Below are positions 45,226 through 58,700 of a stretch of 64,000 nucleotides of DNA, piece after piece; position 1 is the stretch's first letter, and every line of letters begins with the position of its first letter. Both the position numbers and the translations under genes were made by a program. The stretch lies in contig OX359196.1 of NCBI GenBank assembly GCA_947172415.1, forward strand, positions 126,501-190,500. The letters run 5' to 3'. The DNA comes from Chondrosia reniformis (taxonomy: Eukaryota; Porifera; Demospongiae; Chondrillida; Chondrillidae). Under the pieces are notes generated by a model that was not told the DNA's origin, made no database searches, and saw nothing but the letters and a program-made list of their open reading frames with translations.

Positions 45226-47611
45226 CTATGTAATGGGACAAACTTCAGAAGATTTTGGTCTTTTTGAAGGATTTTGTCTCATGCACTCCATCACCATGCC
45301 AACCAGAGACGTGACCTGTTCTATGCTCCATTCAATAGTAACATCAGCCAAGTTCTCCAACTCAACTTCAGACATGGCACTCTGCACACAGGGAGAGGGG
45401 CTGTACACACCAGACTGACCTACAGGGCCTCTAGACTGACCTACAGGGCCTCTAGACTGACCTACAGGGCCTCTAGACTGACCTACAGGGCCTCTAAACT
45501 GACCTACAGGGCCTCTAGACTGGCCTACAGGGCCTATAGACTGGCCTACAGGGCCTCTAGACTGGCCTACAGGGCCTCTAGACTGGCCTACAGGGCCTCT
45601 AGACTGACCTACAGGGCCTCTAGACCGACCTACAGGGCCTCTAGACCGACCTACAGTGCCTCTAGACCGACCTACAGGGCCTCTAGACCGACCTACAGGG
45701 CCTCTAGACCGACCTACAGGACCTACAGACCGGCCTACAGGACCTACAGACCGGCCTACAGGACCTCTAGACCGATCTACAGGACCTCTAGACTGACCTA
45801 AATAGCTACAGTGCACTCACCAAGTTTCCCAATTTGTACACCAACTTGTTTGATAACATTTCAGCAATAATCTAAAAACATACATAAAGACTTTAATCAA
45901 ATATTTAAACAAACACATACTACATGCAATATTAATTTTATCAACAATCATCTGATAATGATGATGTGAACCACAAGTGTTTAACTCACAACGCCCAGTG
46001 CATACACATCACCAGAAGGTGTAATTGTTCCTGATTTGGCTTCTGGAGACATGTAGCCTTCACTGCCAATTGGTCTGCCAGTGCTTGTCCGTGTCTTGTC
46101 AGCAGCAATCACACGCACAATGCCAAAGTCAGCCATCTTTCCTCTAAAGTCTCTATCCAGCAACACATTATCACTACATTGGAGGCAGGTATGTGGGCTT
46201 TAATTAGAGAATACATCCTTATTTGGAAAGATGGCTTAGGAAGAGAACAAAAGTGAGTTTAAGCAGGCATCATGCATTAGGAGAGGCAGGGTCAGGGTTG
46301 AAGGTGAAAAGGTCGGTACCTCTTGACGTCCCTGTGAACAACGTTGTGCTTATGCAGGTACTCAAGAGCTGCTGTAATGTCACACAAAATGGAGATCCTC
46401 CTGTTGACGTCCATCATCTATATACACACACACACATATGCTGGCACATTACAGTAAGAGCAAACAAGATTTGCTACAAATATTCATTATAACTTACAAG
46501 TTTCTTATCTATGACAGTTTTAAGAGATCCATTTTCCATAAAAGGAGTCAATATGCAAAAGTTGGGACCATCCTTTGAAATGCCATATACAGGAAGTAAA
46601 CAGGGGTGACGATATCTAACACAAAAACAGGAAGTAGACAGGGGTGACATAAACAGGAAGTAGACAGAGGTGACATAAAACAGGAAGTAGACTAGGGCTA
46701 CTGAAAAGGACATTTGTGCAGCAAGTACAAGAATACCTTTTCATGCTTTCCAGTTCCCGTTCAAACTCTAACATTGCTTCTTCGTCAGAGGCTAGCTTTT
46801 GCATGCGTTTTGCAGCACAAATCATTTTGCCTTTAGTCGGGTGACGCAGTTTCACATGAAACACATCACCAAACCCTCCTCTGCCAATCTTGTAACCTCC
46901 TTCACCATAAGAGCGCTCAGAAAAGTCCCTAGTCTCCCGCCTCAAACTCTCATACGGGACAATGACAAGTATACCTTCTGCAGCTACAAATATTAAAAGC
47001 AAAATACGTGAGGTTACTGTAGAGATGGTAGGTGGGGTTAATATATGCGTCTTACAAGGGTCCCACATTAGCGGCTGCGAGGGCGAGGAGGTAGAAATAC
47101 TGGTAGATATATGAGTGGAATTCTGCGTGAAATCGGAAGTAGCTTCCGCCTGATTTGAACCAGATTTGGATGACAGAGAAGGCACTTGCGGTTTTGCAGA
47201 CAAATGTGAGCTGACAGATTGTGGCGGAATAGCGCCGACAAGGTTAAAAGAAACAGATTGCGCTGTATCAATCTTCTTTGAGTGTTTGTTCGTCTGCTTC
47301 TTGTAATCCAGTGCCTTCTGCACAGTCGTGCGGTGGGCATTCTCCAATTTGTAGCTAAACGTGTGCATCCCATTCTGGTTGCAGACTTTAATGACAGTTT
47401 CCAGTTCCATTTGTTGCGAGAGGTGCCTAAGGAGAGCTAAACTAGGGCTGTTCGCCTTCTTAAAACTCTCAATGTCGCTCGGCTGCACGCATGCGGGGAA
47501 CTGACTGGCCATATAGCGCCACCCCAGCGACCCTCCTCCGCTCTCTTCATCTCTATCTAGATCGCGACATATTGATTTCAAGAGATATTCTTCAATATCA
47601 AATATTGACAT
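45226..47611 (-). CDS. IRAK-like death-domain serine/threonine kinase
   Basis: Seven exons, 47611-47056, 46983-46737, 46615-46498, 46417-46320, 46173-45990, 45871-45821 and 45381-45226, join in phase to 469 residues (human IRAK4 is 460). The N-terminal 100 residues look like a death domain (GWRYMASQF, DIESFKKANSPSLALLRHL). A Ser/Thr/Gln linker follows, then a kinase: glycine loop GRGGFG (219-224), Lys 244, HRDVK (Asp 337), DFG (355-357), SEGYMSPEAK, GDVYALGV. FSERSYGEGGYKIGRGGFG resembles the IRAK4 FDERPISVGGNKMGEGGFG block. The residue aligning with the IRAK tyrosine gatekeeper appears to be Thr. By family role it would sit downstream of MyD88-type adaptors in Toll/IL-1 signalling. Intron 6 is a 21-bp minisatellite. 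Confidence 0.88.
45412..45805. repeat. 21-bp minisatellite in IRAK-like intron 6
   Basis: About eighteen copies of CTGACCTACAGGGCCTCTAGA and variants. It reads open as a Gly-Gln-Ser-Arg-Gly-Pro-Val repeat on the minus strand, but spliced phases exclude it from the protein. Confidence 0.9.
46616..46712. repeat. Tandem copies of the IRAK-like exon 3 start sequence
   Basis: Three roughly 27-bp units with ACAGGAAGTAGACAGGGGTG lie in intron 2, next to the exon 3 acceptor. Exon 3 itself contains the same word (ACAGGAAGTAAACAGGGGTG). Confidence 0.8.
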
Positions 47612-47789
47612 CTTCTTTTAAATACGTTCAAGCCGTAAAAGTGTTCAAAGTACAAGAGCTTCTCGGAAGAAGGGAAATACCCTTTACCGCGCATTTACCA
47701 TGTATACATAACACAATGGGATGCAAAATAATTTATACATCGCATATATAATGTGGATATTCGACCAAATAACACATTTGCCTTGCATG

Positions 47790-50700
47790 TTATATGGAGG
47801 TGGAGTGGGGGCCCTGTGCCCCTCCCCACCCAGTATTAGCGGCGGGATAGTTTCTTGTGTGCTTGCTTGGCTGAATGGTCTGTCTGTTGGTTCCAGTGGA
47901 CCCCTCCCCACCCCCCTGGGGCATGGGGGCAATGTAGGGGTAGGTGGGAGGCATCTGTACATATCCGTACTGTGCTGCCGTGGCTGACCCGCCCATGGGG
48001 GGGACGTTGTAGTTGATGGCAGATTGCTTGCCGTCAAACTGCTAGAGAGAGAGGGAGGAAAAGGCTAGATGGACTGATCATTGGTGCAACTAAAAAGTCT
48101 TTATACTACCACACTGCACTGCTATGCAACTGCTTTTAAAAACTACCACACTGCACTGCTATGAACTGCTTTTAAAAACTACCACACTGCACTGCTATGC
48201 AACTGCTAACAATTTCTAAAAAGTGCCGCACTGAATTAATTTTAAATGTTTTAATTATCAAGTTTAAAGAAATTACCAAATGTAGACAATTATTTAAGAC
48301 ACTGTACCTGTTTGAATGCTGTGTCTGGATTGCCTCCCGCATTCTTCCCTTGTGTGGCGGACCCAAAAGGACGATGATACTCTAATCCTCCCCCGCCCAT
48401 CTCCTCATAGTTACCAAAGGTTGAAGTGGAAACTGGGAAGGCTGACCCTTGACCTCCAGGGAAATTCCCTTGGTTGCCTGGCTTCATTCCACTCATCTGC
48501 TGTGAGTAAGGTCCAATAGGGTACACCCCCATCCCATAATAGGGAAAGAAGGGTGTGTTCATATATGGGTGGGGCTGTCCCTGCTGTAACCCAGTGCCTG
48601 CAGGAGTGGACAGATCAACCAATCAAATACTAGCAGCATCAACTCAATGCTCAACTAAATTATTAGACTTGAAACTCAAGTCTGAACCAGTTTCAGTTAA
48701 ACACATTCCAAAACTGAAAAAGTCTTAGTATTGAATGTAAATATATAATATAATATAATATATATCATAATAATATATAATAATATAATAAAATATGTAT
48801 AATAATATAGCTACCTTGTTGGTGCTGCTGGTTAGCTGAGGATGGAGAAGTGACGTCACGACTTTTGGAATCTACACATGAAATAGTAATATAGAAGGAA
48901 TTAAAAGACAAACAATATAAATTTAAAAACACTAACACGACACACTGAAACTACTTCTCTATAAACTTGCCTCCAAAAGCAATCAGTCCACCCTCCCCTC
49001 GACTCATTGGAGGATATTCTGATGAGGACACGTGATGGTAGTACTGAGAGAAGAGAGGGAGTACTAAGTAGGCGTGGCCAGTTGCCTAGTAACATAATGT
49101 ATCAAGTAGATCTTACCATATTGCTGTCAAAGTACGGCACCGCATGAGGAGGATGCTATATAAACAAGAAGTCATTTTATATAGAGAACATGGCATAGGA
49201 ACATGTAATAAATAGCAAGTACCATCATGTAAGGAGGCATCATCTGGTGGTGTGGGTAGAGCACCTGCTGCGGCTGCCCACCAGCGGTTGGCTTGCCGTG
49301 ACCTATCAGAGCCAGGACACAATTATGCAATTTGAAACAAGATGGCTGACACTTCTGTTATGTACTTACAAAACTCTGAAATGATTATGTGGCCGTAGTA
49401 ATATGTAACTAGCTGTGCATGCGATTATTAGATACCGTTAAGTACAGAGTAGACATTGCCTGATGGATAACTTTTTATCCCATGCTAATAGACTATTGTC
49501 AGTGTATATCTCTGAGGTCCCCCGTGCATGTGTGGCTGTACTGTGCATGTACCTTGATGGACAGAGCTGGATGCAATCCTTGTCTGTGTAGTGCTAGGCA
49601 GCGTTAGAGTCATTCCAGCAGACACTGTTGAAACAGTCTTTGAAAAGGACTCCTAAATGGATTGAACACACACCAAACTGAAATGAATATTGGAATGGGA
49701 ATGTGAATATTGGAATGGGAATGTGAATATTGGAATGGGAACCTGGTATTAGCACTGATATAGGTTTACCTGCAGTTTGGGCGGTAACTGAGAGGTGGCA
49801 GAGGAGGGAGTGCTGGTGGGTACCTGGGTTGCCAATGGCGACCCTTGCTGGCCCTTGGGAAGGTGCTGGGGAGCAGAGCTCTCGGAGGCCACAGCGAAAC
49901 CTCTCGACTGGGGGAGGGCACTGGAGTAGCTCATTGCATCAGCTATGACCTTTTGGGAGAGATGAGATGAAAGGTGAAAATGAGGACTGCCAGTGAACTA
50001 GTTTGTGCTGATGACCTCACCTGATGCGATACAGGTTTGGACAATCCAGGGGGAGGTTCCAACTTGGAGGGCGTGTCTGATGTCGGAGGAAAACTATTAG
50101 AAGATGATTTTGTCTCAGAGACAGTTAAACTTGATGGAAATTCCCTATACATACAAACATGTGTATTATGTAATATAATTGTACCTCACATTGCATACAT
50201 AGGGGAGGATAATATCATACGTGTACATATATATCAATACATACAAACATGTGAGAATACGGTATACACATATCAATACATATATATATAGTATACGTGT
50301 GAGAATATGGCGACTCACTCTTTTGGTTGTTTGGGTGAAGCTAGCGAGACCACAGGAGGACTTGTGTCACTGACAACTGGTTCCTGTAATGTTAAAACAT
50401 CATTTGACAGAAGCTGACAGGTCAGGGACAAGAAGACTAACTTTTCTAACTTCCTGTAATGGTTCCGGTTCCGGTTCTGTGGGTCCTATTATAGTATCCC
50501 CAAATCCAATACCCAAATTTCCAAACTGAAGTCCAAGTTCGTCCATTGTACTCGTTGGCATTTCAACAGGATCAGTTGGAATCTGACAATGTACAGACAC
50601 AAGTCACATGGAGAGCTACCACAAGGGGTGGTATACTTTGTACTCTGACCTTTGACCTCGTTGCTCGCTTTGGCTTTGCTTTGGTCATCCTTTCTCCTTT

Positions 50701-52298
50701 ATCTTCTTCAACACTAAACTGGACAGTTCGTGTTGCCTTGGAAACGGGAGGAGCAATAACAGTTGATGGAACTGCAGACCTAAACATACAAAGATCACCT
50801 CTAACACACAATACACACATTTATACACAATACAGGGCATAGCATTACTACATAATTATACACATTCCTGCACACAGTAGCTTGTACAATTTAACAATCA
50901 GTGAACTGTGTAACATACTTTATCTCCAAGGTGTGGATCTGTGCTACCTCCTCCACCTCCCACTCCTCCTCTGCCACATCTGGGGCTGCCACCGGACCAA
51001 TCTACAGGAAGCAGTTTACAAGTGATAGTGTCAGTTCACTCGTCTAGCCGCCTCTTCCAACCCACTGAGAGAGATGTGATTCCTGGACTGCCCCAGTTCT
51101 CCTCAAGCTCATTATCTTGTTTGATCTCAGCTGGTACCAGCTCCATGTCCCAGTTGGAACTGGGATCTGACAGAGGGGCAGGGCGAACTGGTCTCCCACC
51201 ATTTCTGGAAGACCCATCTCCTCGACTGCCCCTCCCCCTTCTACCCTGGCCACGCCCCCTTGAAAAACGACCTCTATCTGACTTGTACCGAGACCTATTC
51301 TGATGTGAAGAGGTCTGCCCGTACCGTGACCTTCCCCTATAACTCTTCTGCTGTTCTATGATAACCACATCAGCTGCTGTACCATCACTGAGACCACCTC
51401 TTTGACCTACGAGGAGGGGCAGGCAAAGTGGGCGGGGCTAATGTCAAAAGAATATGGATCAGGTGACTTACTTGTTTTGACATGTTTTCGATTATGTTTC
51501 TGTCCCTCCTGTTTTGGTCGATCAGTAGAGTTAGTCACAACTTGATTTAAAGAGGTATCTTCACTTTCACTTTTTTTCTTCCCTCGCTTGGCTGTCACTG
51601 TCCATTCACCCTGAAGGTTAAAGTACAAAGTTCAAGTTCTAAAGTCATTCTCCCCTATTGCAGAGTTTTTGAATGTCAAACAGATTCACACACAAATAGC
51701 TCTATATATACTGATGCAAGTCTTCTGTAACTGCACTACTTACAGTGACATCTCTGTTGTCCTCATCAAGTAAGGCTGCAGCAGCCTTCTCCGGGTCATA
51801 GTCATTGTCGTGAAGAGCTATTGATATCTCGTCTTCACTCCTGTCGCTCACCACGGCCGCTACTTGCTGTATTCTCTCCTCAAAGTCTGCCGGACTTGAG
51901 TCGGACAACATCCTTGCCACGTGTACAGCCTCAGCCGGGGGCTAACAGAATAGGGACACAATAAAGAATGAAACTAGAAATTCACAGGAAAGAATATAAT
52001 CTAAGAGAGGATGGATTCCGAGAGGATCATTTACAAAATAATTTATTCCAAATAATCAAAGTTTGCCAATAAATATAAACAAACAAACACTTTATTCCTC
52101 CCGTATTACGCTACACTCTTCCACAAGTGTGGCGACCGCTTGGCCACAGAACTATGTCATCAGTATACAGTAACTTTGACACTCCACCCCTCCCTCCCGT
52201 GACAGGCGGGGAGGCGCGTGCGACAATACCTGTACCTGACTTACTCTATTCAGTTGTGGCTTGAGTTTATCAGCCTCCACGCTCGTCTTAGTACTCAT
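47790..52298 (-). CDS. UBAP2L: UBAP2 / UBAP2L (Lingerer-type) UBA and RGG protein
   Basis: Seventeen exons from 52298 to 47790 join in phase to 781 residues: 52298-52245, 51941-51744, 51610-51472, 51406-51066, 51001-50919, 50779-50650, 50582-50442, 50383-50319, 50144-50021, 49949-49770, 49652-49553, 49302-49223, 49155-49117, 49043-48971, 48871-48815, 48597-48308, 48041-47790. Order: UBA domain (ARMLSDSSPADFEERIQQV..IALHDNDYDPEKAAAAL), an Arg/Gly-rich segment (RGRGQGRRGRGSRG), a NWD..EEEWE acidic stretch, ELGLQFGNLGIGFG matching the family LQFG motif, then a long Gln/Pro/Tyr-rich C-terminus (PYYGMGVYPIGPY, TGWGGAQ). Known role: stress-granule nucleation and ubiquitin-linked RNA-protein regulation. 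Exon 14 uses a GC donor (GGAG|GCAAGT). Small repeats lie in introns at 48105-48205 and 49687-49741. Confidence 0.93.
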
Positions 52299-52715
52299 TT
52301 TATATAAAAAATGGCGGAACTAGGGGGAGGATCAGAAGAAATTCGGTAATTTTGACTTAACCAACCACTTCACAGACACTTTGCTTGAAACACTTCAATA
52401 TCTTGTCTCTCGTCAAAGATCCCGACTCGTAAATTAGACAATGCCGTTTTCTACTGTTCGTAAAACTTACTTTTTCGGTTCAGCAGAGAAATCGCAATAA
52501 ATTTCCCGGCAAACCAGATGGATTGTCACGTGGTGACTGACCAGGATTACATAATTGAAAATGGCGGCCGCAGTGGGATTGTCCTCCATTATAAAGAATA
52601 CAAACCACAGAGAATGTGACATCATATATATATAATCACACAATATTAAACACCACAATGTGACATACAGAAATATATAAAGTTTGCAAATACAAGGTAT
52701 ATCCTATATAATTTA
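52299..52715. promoter_or_regulatory. UBAP2L promoter region and 3' end of the giant FN3-like gene
   Basis: AAAATGGCGG occurs twice (52307-52316, just 5' of the UBAP2L start, and 52558-52567). Both are exact YY1-type words. The rest is AT-rich and should include the 3' UTR of the upstream minus-strand gene. Confidence 0.55.
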
Positions 52716-55700
52716 TTAAAGGGTACTCAGGAACCTGAAGACGGGTGTGTCTAGTTGGGAGATGTTATAACTTGATGTAAAGTTTGAATGTATCAATACT
52801 GAATCAGTGGCTTTTAGATTGGGAGCTGTGAAGGCTGAGATAGTGGCAAAGTAGTCGTTGCTTGGGAGGAGGTGAGGATGTTGGAAGGACTGGATTGTGT
52901 GGCGTGTTTCAAACCATCTGATCACAGACCCACTCCCAATTGATGTCCCAATACTGACTTCAAATGTCAGAGATGAACTAGAATAGAACTTGTCTGTCCA
53001 GTTGACAGTTAACAGTTGTTCAAGTACATTCCAATAAGCCAAAATGGGTTTGCCTGTAAAGATACAGAAACAGGAAGTATACATGTTATAAAAATAGAAT
53101 GTATATTTTATGATTTAAGATGTTACACTCAATGTTAAAGTGTAAAAGTTCTGATACACTCACTGTATGTAATACAGTACATGTCACGTATACTAACAAT
53201 TTCTATAACGTTTGTTGCCAAGTTGCCTTGTTTCCAAAGGTAATTAAAAATTTGATTGATCATCCATATAACACTTGTGGTTTCAGGCTATTAAGATAAG
53301 ACAGCCTACAGACTTACCTGTGTCCACTGGAGGGTCTGTTGAAGAGTTGAACAGGAGGGTGACCGTCTGGTCTGGCTCTCCCTCCAAACTGACTGTCCTC
53401 AGCTCCAAGAGGTAATTAGTGGCTGGATCCAAAGCAAGGTCTCTCAGCACTAGTTGCTGAACCATACCCAAGTCTATCCAGTCAACAACGGCAGTATCAT
53501 TGATCCGGATTTCATAGATTGAGGGTGGACTAGACTGAGATAGTGGATAGTGGAGGAGCCAGGGGTCAAGAGGAATTATATCAGGTTGGAGCAGAATAGG
53601 GCACTCTAAAAGGGGTGGTACTATACTGGTTGGAATGTTCTGGTATTGATACAGTCCGGCACCATTGACACACACTAATACTACAGCAGCATGATCATAT
53701 CCCCTATTGAAAGTCCACTTAATTTGAAAGAGATTTTGGTGATAAGTATAGTTGCTCAATGGATATCCATTTGATAAAAGAGTACTGTAGCAGCCACTAA
53801 CGCCACTTTCCTCGTCAGTGGCGCTCCAAGTGACCTGCAAAGAGGAGCCAGTGCAGAGAGCATGTGTTTCCACTGTGTAGTCTTTAAAGGTTGGAGGAGT
53901 CAAGTCAAATGAAAATGATGAAAAAGTAAACTCTTTTTGGAAAGACCCTTTACATTTATAGGATGTGTACACACTAAAAGTGGCCTTATGGTGTCCCCTT
54001 ATCCTCCTACGAGCACACATATTCTGATATCCATATTTCTGCAAACGCTTCCCAGCTGCTGAGACCTTGTCAAGTGTAGTGCCTGTGGATTTGATGTCAA
54101 CATTCCAACAGAGGTACACAAAGGACAGAGAGTTTGCCAACCAACGTTTTCTAACATCAAATACACTATTAATATCAATGTCGTTACTTTCGGAACAAAA
54201 GGATAGCACGACATTGTCCAGTAAAAGGGTAAAGTCCCTTCTATTTCCAATTTGTATAGTAATCTCATCTCTGAGTGCCTGAAACCTGTACAAGACTACA
54301 CTCCACGCAGCTGCCACTCTAAACCTCAATGTGCTAACTTTGGATCCATCACCGTGCCCAACAGTCAACCACCCTGACCTCGGTTGACTGTGCACAGAGG
54401 CTAGTTTAACATAAAAAGCAAGATGATATACTTGTTCAGTCTGCAATTGCACTTTCTGCTCAACATAGCTTCCCTTTGTAAGAGCAGCCATCTTTGTGCC
54501 GTGAAAAGGGAAGTCAGAGAAGTCTGGTTCAACTGTTACTGAAGAGCCTGACAGAAGCCATTCGTCCACTTTATTCATATTACCATTCTCAAAAGAAGGA
54601 TTTTGTATTTGATTATAAGCATCCTCAAACAAACACTTGATTCCCATTGGCTTATCTCTGCAATTGTTGGGTTTAAACCACGCCCCTACTGGCTTAACAA
54701 TGCGCTTTAAAACCTTTTCAAAGATGCCTCTTTTCCGTCTGCTGACACTGTTTGACAGCAGTGCGTCAGTATCCTCCAACATGCTATTCCAATCAGAGGT
54801 GTTTGACCTAATTCCATTAATATCTACTGCTCTGATGTAATAGAGTAAATCATCGCCTGTCAGAACAACATCAATAAAGTGCACTAGGCCAATGGGCGTG
54901 TAATCCTCATTGGTGGGCGTGGCATTGACAGGAGTCATGGCTAGCTCATAATGACTGATTGGTGAGAATTGGTCGTAGAAGCCTGACCAGGTGAGCCTGG
55001 TAGAGTTGGATTGTCGTGTTGAAATCTCAAATATCTCTCCACTGGTGGGAGGTGTAGTGTCGTACACAAATCCATCAGAGAATGATGTGACAGTCACTCC
55101 TGAGCTGTCAGTAGCAGTGACAGAGGTGTAGTATTGATTGCCATCAGAGAGAATGGGGAGGGTTATGTTAATAGTGGTTGCCATGGTGCTAGTAGAAGAG
55201 ATTACATCATCACCTGAAATGAAACAAGTCTATCATGATAACGCAACATACAAAACACATTCCCATTCCCACTTCTATATATACATCCCAAACTTCGTAT
55301 CAGCTCATGAACAATATCAATCAAGCTTATGATGAGCTGTAAAAATCTATTTTTGAAATGTATCATTTTGCCCTATAACACATACACACATACACATATA
55401 TATGTACGTACGTACCTCCGGGAGTGGTTCCAATTCTAATTTCAAATGTTAATTCCTGTTCCATAACTCCAGGTTTGAACACTCTGTCCCAAGACAGTAC
55501 GAGTGTACTAAGAGACACATAATCCACGTCCACTCCATCCCCTTCGATCACCCTTCTCCCTCTCACAAGTGATGGGCCAATCAGATCCACCATAATGCTT
55601 TCTGACCTAAATTCAGAGTATTCTTCAGTGCTGTGCCATGCCCTCACCAGAAACTGGTACCTGCCCCCATGCAGCAGAGGGGAAGTGGGCGTGTATATGA

Positions 55701-58700
55701 AGGAGTGGTTCAGTTGCCCGGGATACCATACATTGTTGGATCCAAACGTTTGATTGGCTAACACAACAGTCCACTCCAAGTGGTCCACGCTCCCAAAAAT
55801 TGTCAATGCAGCTTGCAACTTGCCACTCTGTCCTGTATACAATTGACCATTTCCTCCCCTGTGGTATATACTCAGGTCAGATAGGTTGATATCCACACTG
55901 CCACCAGTAGCAGCCATCTCCCTACATTGCGCAACCACAGAAGGGTCAACAACGCACTTCTCTCCTCTGGCTCCGCAGGTGCAGTGACCCATACAACTGA
56001 GTACAGCACACGCGTGCGACCTCACTAGCCCCAGACTCCCGTTCCTACTGGTACGGCCCTCAGCAATGAGGAAGCTCCCCAGTACAGTCTTGCTTGCCAG
56101 ACCAACCCCATTGACTGCCCACATGCTGATGTACACAACACTCCCTCTGACTGCCCTTCTTGTCAGTACAACTTGTCCACTACTCTCACCCTCTGAGGAT
56201 ATGAGTTGAGGTCCATCCGAGAGGTCGCTACTGAGGTACTCTGATCCCACAGTGACCCACACCTCCCTCACTCCACTATGCACATCAACGAATCCTAGCC
56301 AAGCGAGACTCAGATAGCCCCTTCCTGCCTGGTTCCTCCAAGTCATACTGCCAGGAACACTGCGAGACAGATTGAAGGCCGACGCTGTGTCAATAGCAAA
56401 GTAGCCGTCTATTGGAGGGGAGGAGTCTACAAGCACTGCCTCACTGGTACCCCTCACACAGAGCCCAGCACTGGAGCAGTGTGTTGTAACTAAAGAGTAT
56501 TCAGTGCCATCTTCCAAATCAACAAAGGTCTTTAGTGAACCATCCAAATGAGAATTCTGGAGTGGAAGTGGGAATGTTGTAAACTGGGATGGAATCAGAG
56601 ACCAATATACTTGTGGTATCCTATCATTAGTGGGTGGAGTTACATTCCAAGATAAACCAATCAAATTGCTACTATATTGAGTATTTTCAATTAGGGAACC
56701 ACCAATGTTTACATCTATGATTGGAGAGCTGTTAATTACAGGAAATTCCTCATTGATTCTGATACCTTTGGATCGACCAATCATAAACAGACCTGCATTA
56801 TTCACAGCTACCAGTGTTGAGTACAACATTGTGTTGCTAGGTAACGACATATTAAGGGGTATTACAATAGTTGTTGCAGAAGCAGCCAGATTAGTGGGCG
56901 GAACCACAGAATGGTCACCAGGGGTTACCCCAACATACAATGTGTGATAGGCAATTCCAGATTCCAAGTCATAGAAGCCATTCCAACTCACAGAAATGAA
57001 GGAACTACAAAAGAGAATGAAGATACTACAATTTAGTGTATGAATATATCCATCTCCAGCAATACACGCATACTTTGGTAAGGAACATGCATTTCACAAT
57101 CTGATAGGAATGTCCACAAACTGAATAAACTGTACAATATGCATCACAAACCTCATTGGCTGATGTGAGACACCAGGTACATAGCCATCCAAAACTCTAC
57201 CCAACACGGGTGGGGTGGAGTCGACCACAATCCCATTAGAGTGGCCGGAGGTACAGACATCTTGGTCAGTGCAGGCTGTGACGCTGATGTAGTACTTTTG
57301 TCCGTTTACCAGATCAAGGCCCTCAGACATATACTCAGTTGTGTCAAACAAGGCAATGTCGCTCTCCACATCTCCGCATCCTTGACAGGTACCAATGGAC
57401 CAGGAGTACTCGATGAAGCTGTCTGCATCCGTGAAGCCACACCAGTGAGCAGAGAGAGTGTTCAGAGATGTGGTAAAGTCCACATCGTTAGCCTCCATCC
57501 CATCTCTGACCACGCCCACAATGGGTGGGGTTGTGTCCACTGTGTAGGCATTAGATGAGTATACCTTTTGTAGACCGAGTACATTAGTGACCTAAGAGTG
57601 GCAAGGAAGAAGGGAGGAGTGGTGAGGGGAGAGGAGAGGAGTGGTGAGGGGAGAGGGGAGGAGTGGTGAGGGAGAGGGGAGGAGTGGTGAGGGAGAGGGG
57701 AGGAGTGGTGAGGGGAGAGGAGAGGAGTGGTGAGGGGAGAGGAGAGGAGTGGTGAGGGGAGAGGGGAGGAGTGGTGAGGGAGAGGGGAGGAGTGGTGAGG
57801 GGAGAGGAGAGGAGTGGTGAGGGGAGAGGAGAGGAGTGGTGAGGGAGAGGGGAGGAGTGGTGAGGGATGGATCCAATAGTTAACATATTGCATACATACG
57901 TACATTTATAAGAGTACATATTGTGTGTGTCTTACCTTAATATTAGCAAAAACAGAATCACCATCTGCTACATTAAGGCTATCTGTGTAGATCAGCTCTC
58001 TAATTATAGGGTCTACCTCCTCCCATCCAGAGACATCACTGTACCCTGGGAGAGTGCCCAGTGAGACTTCAATGGTTGCTAGGCAACTCTCTTTCTCAAT
58101 AACGGGGGTCCATTCAACAGTCACACTCTCAAGTGATGTAATAACTTCAGGGTACATCCAGACATTAGTAATGGTGGGTGGAGTTGTATCTATAACAACA
58201 GGGTTTGACTCATTATATGAGACTCCACCTACTAAATCAATTCCTCTCACTGTTACATAATAAGGAATACCGGGGAACAAGTCAAGATTGGTTACCATGG
58301 TTTCATAGGCCACACCCACATTGGTGTATGGAGTGATGTCACTTTCTCTTTGAGCTGTCCCAATAGCATATTCATAGTAGGCTATGCTGGAGGCATGGTA
58401 TCCCGTAGCAACAGAACTAAACTCCTCCCACTTTATATAAAGTTCAGTACGAGATGTCTGGTATATCTTGTCAGGACAACAAGGTAAGCTAGTCCCAACA
58501 GATTGGGTAGCAAAGGGCGTGGCAGTTATGGAAGAGGGGCGTGGCAGCTCTGACACCACCAATACTCCATCAGTGCAGTGTACTGCTCTCCTAGGGGATG
58601 GGATGACATCTGGTTCTATTGCATCACTGGGGAGAACCCTTAAACACATAAAGTAGGTGTGGCCATGCTCTAACTGGAGGTTGCTAACAGTGACATAATT

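Noticed and set aside
45226-45816. Gly-Gln-Ser-Arg-Gly-Pro-Val repeat protein fused to the kinase C-terminus
   Set aside because: Phase of exon 6 and the acceptor CCTGTGTGCAG at 45382 give a normal IRAK-like C-terminus without the repeat.
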